Source of the DNA: JACCUZ01 sp038246575
GTDB taxonomy: Bacteria > Actinomycetota > Actinomycetes > JACCUZ01
DNA length: 19,379 nucleotides
NCBI GenBank assembly: GCA_038246575.1
Contig: JBBRVU010000065.1
Span: 1 to 19,379, forward strand
Direction: 5' to 3'
The stretch's first letter is position 1, and each line of letters starts with the position of its first letter. The position numbers and the translations under genes are program-made. Below the pieces are notes generated by a model. The model was not told the DNA's origin. It ran no database searches and was given only the letters and a program-made list of their open reading frames with translations. Positions 6,799 through 13,705 of this stretch are shown in pieces.

Positions 6799-7092
6799 GT
6801 GTCCGACATCACCGTCAGCCCGCCGCAGCTGATCGAGAACTCGCAACACCTGCGGGCGGCGTGCGCCACTGCCCGCCGCCTGACCCGCGACGTCGAGCAC
6901 GTGACGGTCCCCGCGGCGGGCACTGCCGAGCTGGCTCGCGCGCTGGCCGCCCACGCGCAGGCCTGGGGCTGGACCCTCGAGCACGTGGACGACCAGCTGC
7001 GCGCGACGGGCGACCTGCTCGAGTCGGCAGGCCGGACCTACGACTGGGTCGAGCAATGTCTGCGCCGGGCGACCGGCCGGGCAGTGCCGTGA
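6799..7092 (+). CDS. EspC-like / WXG100-like small type VII secretion protein
   Basis: This 97-residue protein is predicted to be a two-helix hairpin: helix 1 about 8-33, a break at VPAAGT (37-42), and helix 2 about 43-90. It has no signal peptide. Near the end lies Y81-D-W-V-E85, which fits the YxxxD/E export signal of type VII substrates. Size and layout match the EspC/DUF2580-type family of ESX-secreted proteins. It diverges from the WXG-type gene at 5777-6679 and may be its secretion partner. No ESX core components (EccC ATPase, EccB/D/E, mycosin) are in the window, so the machinery must be encoded elsewhere if the pair is exported. Confidence 0.6.
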   Translation: MSDITVSPPQLIENSQHLRAACATARRLTRDVEHVTVPAAGTAELARALAAHAQAWGWTLEHVDDQLRATGDLLESAGRTYDWVEQCLRRATGRAVP

Positions 7093-7112
7093 TGGCCGGC
7101 CGCAGCGACGAC

Positions 7113-8441
7113 TCAGACCTTCGCTGGCAGCAACCGGTCGAGGGTCGCCGCGAGCTGGCTGGCCCCGATGCGTGCCATCCGGATCTCGGTCAGGGTCCAG
7201 GGCACCGGCTCGCGCCGATAGAACGACAGCACACCTAGACTGCTCCCGCGAGTGATGACCGGCACCAGGAGCAGGCCGCCGAAACCGTCGGCCCACAGCC
7301 GGTCGAGCACGGCCCGGTCGGCGTGCGGGTCGGTCACCAGCACCTGGGCGGCCCTGCGGCTCTCCAACGTCCAGCGGATCAGCGGAGCGTCCTCGACGTC
7401 CTGGGCCGGCCCCGCCTGCCACGTGTGGTGACTCAGCCGCTCGAGATGGGCACCGCCCACCCGGAGCAGGTCGATGCCCACGTCGTCAGCGCCCACCAGC
7501 TGGGTGACGGCGGCGACGGCGTGATGCACGTCCTCGAGCTCCTCGGCCTCGCTGAACCGGTCGGCCAGCCGCTCCAGCAGCACGAAGTCGTCGAGGAACT
7601 GGCTCTGCCGGGGCGTCCCGGACAGCGCCTGCCGGTGCACCTTGACCGCCGCGGCGGCGACGTCCTCGGTCAGCGGCGTCCACCGCGGTCGCGGCTGGGC
7701 GAAGAAGAAGCCCTGCCCGTAGGCGATGTCCAGCTCGGCCACGACCTCGAGCAGCGCGCTGTCCTCGATGCCCTCAGCGCAGACCGCCGAGCCGATGCTG
7801 GCCGCGAACCGCACGAGACTCTCCACCATCGCGCGCGTGACGGGGTCTCCCGGCAGCTGGGCGGTCAGCGAACGGTCCAGCTTGATCAGCTCGGGCCGCA
7901 GCGCGATGAGGCGCTCGAGCCCGGCGTAGCCGGTGCCCACGTCGTCGATGGCCAGCCGCGCCCCGCGGTCCCGCAGCCACGCCGCGAGCGCCGAGAGGTC
8001 GGTCGTCGCGACGTAGTGGGCCTCGGTGATCTCGACCATCACGCCGGCGAGGTCGCGGTCCAGCGCGGCGCGGACGACGTCTGACTCCATCGCGCGCGGG
8101 CTCACGTTGACCGCGAGGTACGTCGCGGCCGGGCGGCCGGGCAGGGCCAGGGCGGCGAGCAGGGCCGACGACTCCATCTGCGGGCCCTTCCCGATGGACC
8201 ACGCGCGCTCGAAGACCGCCGAGACCGGGGTCCGTGAGTCGGGGAACCGGGCCAGGGCCTCATAGCCCGCGACCGTGCCCGTCGTCAGCGCGACGATGGG
8301 CTGCACCCAGGCGACGAGTCCCGCGCCGTAGCACGAGGCGGTGGTCGTGCCGGTGCTCGTGCTCGTGGTCGTCGGTGCGCCGGCACCGGCTGCCCGGGCA
8401 GCCACCACCGGCCCGTCGATCGGGCTGCCGTACGTCGTCAT
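7113..8441 (-). CDS. EAL-GAF cyclic-di-GMP phosphodiesterase
   Basis: This 442-residue cytosolic protein has a disordered Ser/Thr-rich tail (about 23-36), an EAL domain (about 42-265) and a GAF-type sensor domain (about 275-440). The EAL domain carries the residues needed to hydrolyse c-di-GMP to pGpG: E61-A-L, AVNVSP, VEITE, AIDDVGTGY, IKLDR, AEGIED and YGQGFFF. It should be active, with the C-terminal GAF domain sensing an unknown ligand. The start is uncertain. ATG 8441 leaves a 75-base gap after the TetR gene. An in-frame ATG at 8486 would start 4 bases after a strong hairpin. Neither has a clear Shine-Dalgarno site. Confidence 0.85.
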   Translation of the reverse strand: MTTYGSPIDGPVVAARAAGAGAPTTTSTSTGTTTASCYGAGLVAWVQPIVALTTGTVAGYEALARFPDSRTPVSAVFERAWSIGKGPQMESSALLAALALPGRPAATYLAVNVSPRAMESDVVRAALDRDLAGVMVEITEAHYVATTDLSALAAWLRDRGARLAIDDVGTGYAGLERLIALRPELIKLDRSLTAQLPGDPVTRAMVESLVRFAASIGSAVCAEGIEDSALLEVVAELDIAYGQGFFFAQPRPRWTPLTEDVAAAAVKVHRQALSGTPRQSQFLDDFVLLERLADRFSEAEELEDVHHAVAAVTQLVGADDVGIDLLRVGGAHLERLSHHTWQAGPAQDVEDAPLIRWTLESRRAAQVLVTDPHADRAVLDRLWADGFGGLLLVPVITRGSSLGVLSFYRREPVPWTLTEIRMARIGASQLAATLDRLLPAKV

Positions 8442-8490
8442 GTCCCGGTCATCGACGCGCCGCCCTCCACGCTGAAGGGTGCACATGCGC

Positions 8491-8518
8491 GAACCGGCCA
8501 GCAGGAGCCGGCCGGTTC
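8491..8518 (-). terminator. Hairpin at the end of the TetR gene
   Basis: GAACCGGCC (8491-8499) and GGCCGGTTC (8510-8518) form a perfect 9-bp stem with a 10-base loop, overlapping the TetR stop codon. No T-run follows. It probably ends or attenuates tetR transcription, partly separating it from the EAL-GAF gene downstream. Confidence 0.55.
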
Positions 8519-9239
8519 AGGACGCGGTCGGGAAACCGGCTGCCTCGGCTGCCGACCGCACGTGCGTGTCGAACAGGCTGTCCCGGGAGGGCTCGTCGAG
8601 CCAGTCAAGGTGCCCGTACGCCTCGAGACAGGTGAACCCGTGCAGTGAGGACCAGGTGTGCAGCATCGCCTGAAACGTCTGCGCGGACAGGACGCCGTCG
8701 AGCTCGGGGTGCTTCTCGCTGGCGCTCGCCGCCAACGCCGGTGAGACCTCCGTGACCAGGGGCTCGCGCAGCTCGCCGGCCTCGGCCGCGCTGACGAACA
8801 GTGCCGCGAGCTGACGCATGGCGCGCTTCGCCGCCTCGGTGGTCGGTCCCTCGTCCGGTGCGACATAGCCCGGGACCGGAACGCCGAAGATCAGGGAGAA
8901 CAGCTGGGGCTCCCGGCGGGCCCAGGCGCGGTAGCCACTCGTCACGGCGACCCATCGACCCCAGAAGTCATCGCCCGGGACCCGGTCGCGTGCCTCGGCC
9001 ACAGTGCGTCCGACGTCGTCGTAGGCGTCGGCGATCAGGTCGGTCAGCAGCGCGTCGCGGTCGGCGTAGTAGCGATAGAGGGCCGGCGGCGTCATCCCCA
9101 TGACCCGGGCGATGTCGGTGAACCGGATGTCGGTGGTGCCCGACTCCCGCATCAGGTCCAGCGCGGTGCTCTTGATCTCCTCGATCGTGGCGGCCCGCGC
9201 GCGCTCGCGCCGAGTGACGGTCACGGGCTCGGCGGACAT
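8517..9239 (-). CDS. TetR-family transcriptional regulator
   Basis: The 240-residue product has an N-terminal TetR helix-turn-helix: an ATIEEIKSTALDLM first helix, then a DIRFTDIARVMGMTPPALYRYYADRDALL region (about residues 35-65). A C-terminal all-helical ligand and dimer domain follows. ATG 9239 is chosen for its MSAEPVTVTRRERARAA start and a GAAAGGG site 5 bases upstream; the frame stays open to 9446. It diverges from the MMPL exporter, and the intergenic palindromes suggest it represses both itself and the exporter until a ligand, probably an exported lipophilic compound, binds. The ligand cannot be predicted. Confidence 0.85.
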   Translation of the reverse strand: MSAEPVTVTRRERARAATIEEIKSTALDLMRESGTTDIRFTDIARVMGMTPPALYRYYADRDALLTDLIADAYDDVGRTVAEARDRVPGDDFWGRWVAVTSGYRAWARREPQLFSLIFGVPVPGYVAPDEGPTTEAAKRAMRQLAALFVSAAEAGELREPLVTEVSPALAASASEKHPELDGVLSAQTFQAMLHTWSSLHGFTCLEAYGHLDWLDEPSRDSLFDTHVRSAAEAAGFPTAS

Positions 9240-9262
9240 CGGGACCCTTTCGCAGGAAACAT

Positions 9263-9302
9263 TGCGTGACGCAGCATCACACAAGTAATGCCTCTTGACA
9301 AG
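9263..9302. promoter_or_regulatory. Candidate TetR operators and tetR promoter
   Basis: Two palindromes lie here. TGCGTGACGCA (9263-9273) falls at the expected tetR transcription start. CTTGACAAG (9294-9302) contains the -35 boxes of both divergent promoters. On the minus strand, TTGTCA (9296-9301) and GATGCT (9273-9278) are 17 bases apart and give a short leader to ATG 9239. ACAAGT is repeated at the second palindrome and 17 bases before it. Confidence 0.5.
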
Positions 9303-9323
9303 TGACGGAGGATCGTGTTTGTT
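9295..9323 (+). promoter_or_regulatory. Promoter of the MMPL exporter gene
   Basis: A perfect TTGACA (9295-9300) is followed after 17 bases by TTTGTT (9318-9323), giving a leader of about 45 bases before ATG 9376. The -35 lies within the CTTGACAAG palindrome, so a bound TetR would block it. Confidence 0.5.
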
Positions 9324-9375
9324 ACGAGACATCACGCACGTTCCCCCGCACCGGCGCACCCCGAGGATCCAAGCC

Positions 9376-11658
9376 ATGTCCGTCAGCTCCCGACCGAGAT
9401 CTGCCTCCCCCGCCGGCCCCGCCCCTACCGCGGCGAGTGCGTCCAAGCCCGGCCCCCTGGGCCGGCTGGCCGACCTGACCTACCGGCACCGGCTGGTGAC
9501 CGTCGTCGCCTGGGTGGCGGCGCTGGGCATCTCGATCGGACTGGCCGCTGCGTTCGGCGGCGAGTTCAAGGCCGACTACTCCGCGCCTGGCTCGGACTCG
9601 AGCACCGCCCAGAGACTGCTCGACAAGGAGTTCGCCGCACAGTCCGGCGACACCGTCGACGTCGTCGTGCGCACGACCGGAGCCGTGACCGCCCCGGCTG
9701 CCCGCGCCGACGTCCAAGCCGTCCTGACCGAGCTGGCCACGATGCCGCACGTCAAGGGCGTCGACGACCCCTACTCCGCGCCCGGCGCCAGCGCCGCCGA
9801 CGGGAAGACTCTCGTCGCGCACCTCCAGCTCGACGTCGTGAACGCCCCCGATGTCCCGATCGCCGACAGCCTGCGCATGATCGCCGCGGCGGACGACGCG
9901 TCGCGCCCCGGGCTGGCGGTCGCGCTGGGCGGACAGACGATCCAGCAGGCCGAGCAGGGTGACATCGGCAGCGAGGGCATCGGTCTCGCAGCTGCAACGG
10001 TGATCCTGCTGGTGACCTTCGGCTCGGTCGTGGCCGCCGGGCTGCCGATCATCGTGGCCGTCGCCGGCCTGGCCGTGAGCTCGGTGCTCACGACGGTGAT
10101 CATCTCGTTCGTCGACGCTCCCGACTGGTCGACCTCGCTGGCCACCATGATGGGGATCGGCATCGGCATCGACTACGCGCTGCTGATGGTGACGCGCTTC
10201 CGGGAGTGGCGGGCGGTCGGGCTCGACGAGCGCGCCGCCACCGTGGCAACCCTCGACACCGCGGGCCGGGCCGTGATGATCGCTGGCAGCACGGTCGTCG
10301 TCAGCATGCTCGGCCTGTTCGCGATGGGACTGACCTTCATGCGCGGCGCCGGTCTGGTCACCATCCTCGCCGTCTTCGTCGTCATGCTGGCCAGCGTCAC
10401 CCTCTTCCCCGCGCTGCTCGGCTACCTCGGTCGGCACGTCGACCGCTTCCGCCTGCCGATCGGCCGCGGTGGCGCCGTTGTCGTCGCGACCGGTGGCCAT
10501 GTCGAGCCCTCCCGCGCCTGGCTGGGCTGGAGCCGCCTCGTCGACCGGCACCGGGTGCTCGCCGCGGTTGCCGGAGTCGTGGCGTTGCTTGCACTCGCCG
10601 CACCTTTCCTCGACGTCCGGTTCGGCTTCCCGGACGCGGGCAACAACCGCGAGGGGACGTCGACCCGGCAGGCGTACGACTGGCAGGCCGAGGCGTTCGG
10701 GGCCGGCGCGAACGGTCCGCTGCTCATGGTCGCCGAGCTGCCGGCGTCAGGCGCCGACGCCGGGTTGGCTCAGGTGACGGATGCGCTGCGCACCACTGAC
10801 GGTGTGGTCGCCGTGACCCCGCCGACGGTCAGCCCCGACGGCACGACCGCCGTCTTCACGGTCATCCCGAGCGACGGCCCGCAGAACTCGCGCACCGAGG
10901 ACCTCGTGCACAGCCTGCGGGACACGACGTTGCCCGCGGCGATCGACGGGACCGGTGTGACGGTGCACGTGGGCGGCGTCACGGCGGCGTCCATCGACTC
11001 GAGTGCCAACATCGCCAAGCGCATCCCGCTGCTCATCGGAGGCGTGGTCCTGCTCTCCATGCTGCTGCTCCTGGTGTCCTTCCGCAGCGTCGCCGTCGCG
11101 GTCAAGGCAGCGGTGATGAACCTGCTGTCGGTCGCAGCGGCCTACGGCGTGGTGGCTCTCGTCCTCCAAGGTGGCTGGGCCGGGCGCCTGGTCGGCATCG
11201 ACAACCCGACGCCCTTGCCCGCTTTCGTGCCCGTCCTGATGTTCGCGGTGCTGTTCGGGCTGTCGATGGACTACGAGGTGTTCCTGGTCAGCCGGATGCG
11301 CGAGGCTTGGCTGCGCACCGGGGAGAACCATCGGGCGATCGTCGAGGGGCTGGCCGGCACCGGCCGTGTCATCACGGCGGCCGCCCTCATCATGGTCGCC
11401 GTCTTCGCGGCGTTCATCCCCAGCCCGGACGTCGTGCTCAAGGTGATCGGCGTCGGGATGGCGTCAGCCATCTTCATCGACGCGACCGTCGTGCGGATGC
11501 TGCTCGTGCCTTCGGTCATGCACCTGCTGGGCCGGGCGAACTGGTGGCTGCCGAGGTGGCTCGACCGGCTGCTGCCGCAGCTGCACATCGAGGGACGTCC
11601 CGAGGTGCACCTGCCCGCGCAGCGGCTGGCCGAGCGCGAGTCGGTGCCGGCCGGCTGA
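9376..11658 (+). CDS. MMPL-family RND exporter
   Basis: The 760-residue protein has the MmpL layout: a first helix near residues 40-57, a large periplasmic loop (about 58-205), a five-helix bundle, then a repeat of the same plan with a second loop (about 420-555) and C-terminal helices. The proton-relay Asp-Tyr pairs known from MmpL3 are present in both halves: D266-Y267 in GIGIDYALLMVTRFRE and D632-Y633 in GLSMDYEVFLVSRMRE. Such proteins export lipids, siderophores or drugs using the proton gradient. ATG 9376 has GAGGA upstream; the frame extends to 9295, but that part holds the promoter. Control by the divergent TetR is likely. The substrate is unknown. Confidence 0.9.
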   Translation: MSVSSRPRSASPAGPAPTAASASKPGPLGRLADLTYRHRLVTVVAWVAALGISIGLAAAFGGEFKADYSAPGSDSSTAQRLLDKEFAAQSGDTVDVVVRTTGAVTAPAARADVQAVLTELATMPHVKGVDDPYSAPGASAADGKTLVAHLQLDVVNAPDVPIADSLRMIAAADDASRPGLAVALGGQTIQQAEQGDIGSEGIGLAAATVILLVTFGSVVAAGLPIIVAVAGLAVSSVLTTVIISFVDAPDWSTSLATMMGIGIGIDYALLMVTRFREWRAVGLDERAATVATLDTAGRAVMIAGSTVVVSMLGLFAMGLTFMRGAGLVTILAVFVVMLASVTLFPALLGYLGRHVDRFRLPIGRGGAVVVATGGHVEPSRAWLGWSRLVDRHRVLAAVAGVVALLALAAPFLDVRFGFPDAGNNREGTSTRQAYDWQAEAFGAGANGPLLMVAELPASGADAGLAQVTDALRTTDGVVAVTPPTVSPDGTTAVFTVIPSDGPQNSRTEDLVHSLRDTTLPAAIDGTGVTVHVGGVTAASIDSSANIAKRIPLLIGGVVLLSMLLLLVSFRSVAVAVKAAVMNLLSVAAAYGVVALVLQGGWAGRLVGIDNPTPLPAFVPVLMFAVLFGLSMDYEVFLVSRMREAWLRTGENHRAIVEGLAGTGRVITAAALIMVAVFAAFIPSPDVVLKVIGVGMASAIFIDATVVRMLLVPSVMHLLGRANWWLPRWLDRLLPQLHIEGRPEVHLPAQRLAERESVPAG

Positions 11659-11677
11659 CGCAGCCCCCGCGCGCCGG

Positions 11678-11708
11678 TTGGACACGAGCTGTGCGGGTGT
11701 CGCAGAGT
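11678..11708 (+). promoter_or_regulatory. Weak promoter candidate for the WYL gene pair
   Basis: TTGGAC (11678-11683) and CAGAGT (11703-11708) are 19 bases apart, slightly longer than ideal. CAGAGT is the same hexamer as the putative xthA -10. Transcription from here would give a leader of about 30 bases containing the GGAGGA site before ATG 11746. Confidence 0.3.
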
Positions 11709-11745
11709 GCGGTGTCCGAGGTCGACGACCGCACGGAGGAACCGG

Positions 11746-12651
11746 ATGCCGCGCCCACCGGGCAGGGACCAGAGCGCCCCGATGGAGCGCCTGGTCCGCC
11801 TCATCGGTGTCCTCAACCAGCACAAGCGCGGCGCGCCGGTCGATCTGCTGCTGAAGGTCGTGGCGCCCGAGGACCACGGCGACGAGGCCCGGCGGCGGAT
11901 GCTGACCCGCGACCTCGACCACCTCAACCACCTCGGCTACGACATCCGCAACGTCGCCGAGCCGGGGAGCGACGGGCGCTACGTCATGCGGGCCCGGGAC
12001 AACCGGCTGCAGGTCCATCTCACCCCCGGCCAGCGCGGCGAGCTGCTGCGCGCGGCCGTCGCCGCTGGGCTCGACGACATGACGACCCACCTGGGTGGTG
12101 ACGCGACGACCGGCGGCGGTCCGCCTGCCTCATCCCAGCATCTGGACCTGGTGCAGCGCGGCACGACCCGGCACTGCCTGATCCGGTTCGAGTACAAGGG
12201 AGAGCCTCGCGTCGTGCACCCGGCGCGCGTCCACAGCGGCCCCTCCGGCTGGTACCTCACTGGGCGCGAGGACGGAGACGCCGGGACCGTCAAGGAGTTC
12301 GTGGTGTCCCGGATGAGCGAGGTCTCGCTGGACGACCCCGGCACCGCAACGGTCGTGGCCGAGACACCGCGGCCGTCGCTCGACCCGCTGCGCTGGCTGC
12401 AGGACACCCCGGTCGAGGTGCTTGTCGAGGTGCCTACCGAGCACCAGCTATTGGCCGAGAACCTCCTCGGCGTGCCGGAGAACGTGTCCGAGGAGGCCAC
12501 GACGCTGCGACTGACGTACACCGTGACGAACCGGGCGGTGTTCCGGTTGCGCGTCTACGAGCTGGGGACCCGGGTGCGGGTCCTGAGCCCGCCCGAGGTG
12601 CGCCGGGAGCTGACCGACGAGCTCGAGTCGTTCCTGGCGGGCGCCTCGTGA
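11746..12651 (+). CDS. WYL-domain transcriptional regulator (PafB-like)
   Basis: This 301-residue protein has an N-terminal winged helix-turn-helix (about 12-85; MERLVRLIGVL, then RRMLTRDLDHLNHLGYDI), a WYL domain (about 140-210) with GWYLTG at 168-173, and a C-terminal WCX region ending VLSPPEVRRELTDELESFL. WYL regulators sense ligands such as nucleic-acid fragments, and the PafB/PafC pair controls a RecA-independent DNA-damage response. ATG 11746 has a GGAGGA site 5 bases upstream. The next gene is another WYL protein 13 bases on, the PafB-PafC order. No proteasome or Pup-ligase gene is nearby, so it may be a paralogous pair rather than true PafBC. Confidence 0.8.
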   Translation: MPRPPGRDQSAPMERLVRLIGVLNQHKRGAPVDLLLKVVAPEDHGDEARRRMLTRDLDHLNHLGYDIRNVAEPGSDGRYVMRARDNRLQVHLTPGQRGELLRAAVAAGLDDMTTHLGGDATTGGGPPASSQHLDLVQRGTTRHCLIRFEYKGEPRVVHPARVHSGPSGWYLTGREDGDAGTVKEFVVSRMSEVSLDDPGTATVVAETPRPSLDPLRWLQDTPVEVLVEVPTEHQLLAENLLGVPENVSEEATTLRLTYTVTNRAVFRLRVYELGTRVRVLSPPEVRRELTDELESFLAGAS

Positions 12652-12664
12652 CCGCAGGTCCGGC

Positions 12665-13648
12665 ATGAGCCCGGTCGCCACGTACGCCGCGCGGCTGGCG
12701 GCGCTGCCGCGGGCACTCGCGATCCTCGAGCTGCACCCACAGGGTCTGCCGCTCGCCGACCTGGCTGCCGAGCTGGGAACCACGGCAGACGGCCTGCGCG
12801 AGGTCGTCCTGGCCTACTACCTCGCCGACCTCGTGGAGCTGGGCAACTTCGGCCAGCCCGTGGTGGAGTTCTTCGCGCCGGGGACCAGCGACGAGGACGT
12901 CGACCCGACCACGGCCGAGTGGGTGCGGGTCGTGGCCCGGGACCCGGAGCACGAGCTCGGGGTCGACCATCTCAGCGCCGAACAGCTGGGCCGGCTGCAC
13001 GACGCGGGCGCTGATCTGCGCACGCTCGAGCCGGACAACGAGGAGCTGGCAGCCGCCCTCGAGGCGTTCCGCCAGGCGCTCTGGCCGGTCGACTCGGGCC
13101 CGGTCGCGACCGGCGACTCGACGGCGCAGCAGCTGCACCGCGCCGTGCAGGAGCACCGCCGGGTGCGGATCACCTACGTGCGGCAGTGGCACCCGGGCTC
13201 CGGCGAGCGGGTCATCGAGCCCTACCGCCTGGTGCGTACGCGGCGTGGCTGGGAGGTGGACGCCGGTCCCTCCGACGACGTGGCGGCAGTGCGGACGTTC
13301 CTGGTCTCGGGCATCCAGAGCAGCGAGGTCCTCGACGAACACTTCGTGCCGCCCGCCGACGTCGATGACCTGGTCAGCGCCCAGCGCAGCCCGGTCACCG
13401 TCGAGCTGGTGGTCCCGCAGGACCGCCGCTGGGCGGTGGAGCGGTTCGCCGAGAACACCGAGGTCGAGGACGACGACGAGCAATCGGTCAAGCTGACAGC
13501 GACGCTGCTGCCCCCGGTGCAGCAGCGGCTCGGCCTGACCCTGCTGACCTGCGGGCCGAACGCCTTCGTGCTGGCCCCGCGCTCCCTGGAGGACTCCGGG
13601 CTGGAGCTGGCCCGCACGCTGCTGGACCATCACCGGGCAACACCGTGA
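12665..13648 (+). CDS. WYL-domain regulator (PafC-like), partner of the preceding gene
   Basis: The 327-residue protein has an N-terminal helix-turn-helix (about 5-60; RALAILELHPQGLPLADLAAELG), a middle region with an acidic linker, a WYL domain (about 150-225) and a WCX-like C-terminus. It follows the first WYL gene by 13 bases, so the two are almost certainly co-transcribed and may form a heterodimer as PafB and PafC do. The motif that names the family is degenerate: W196-E-V where the partner has W-Y-L. This suggests altered or lost ligand sensing in one half of the pair. Start ATG 12665 has only a weak AGGT upstream. Confidence 0.75.
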   Translation: MSPVATYAARLAALPRALAILELHPQGLPLADLAAELGTTADGLREVVLAYYLADLVELGNFGQPVVEFFAPGTSDEDVDPTTAEWVRVVARDPEHELGVDHLSAEQLGRLHDAGADLRTLEPDNEELAAALEAFRQALWPVDSGPVATGDSTAQQLHRAVQEHRRVRITYVRQWHPGSGERVIEPYRLVRTRRGWEVDAGPSDDVAAVRTFLVSGIQSSEVLDEHFVPPADVDDLVSAQRSPVTVELVVPQDRRWAVERFAENTEVEDDDEQSVKLTATLLPPVQQRLGLTLLTCGPNAFVLAPRSLEDSGLELARTLLDHHRATP

Positions 13649-13705
13649 CCAGGTGCTGAGGCGCCGTCGCTCAGGTCCGGGCCCGATCCGCCCGACATAG
13701 CCGGG

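Noticed and set aside
8340..8380. GTGCTCGTGCTCGTGGTCG-type repeats as a DNA element
   Set aside because: This is the codon repeat of a Ser/Thr-rich tail in the EAL-GAF protein, not an independent repeat.
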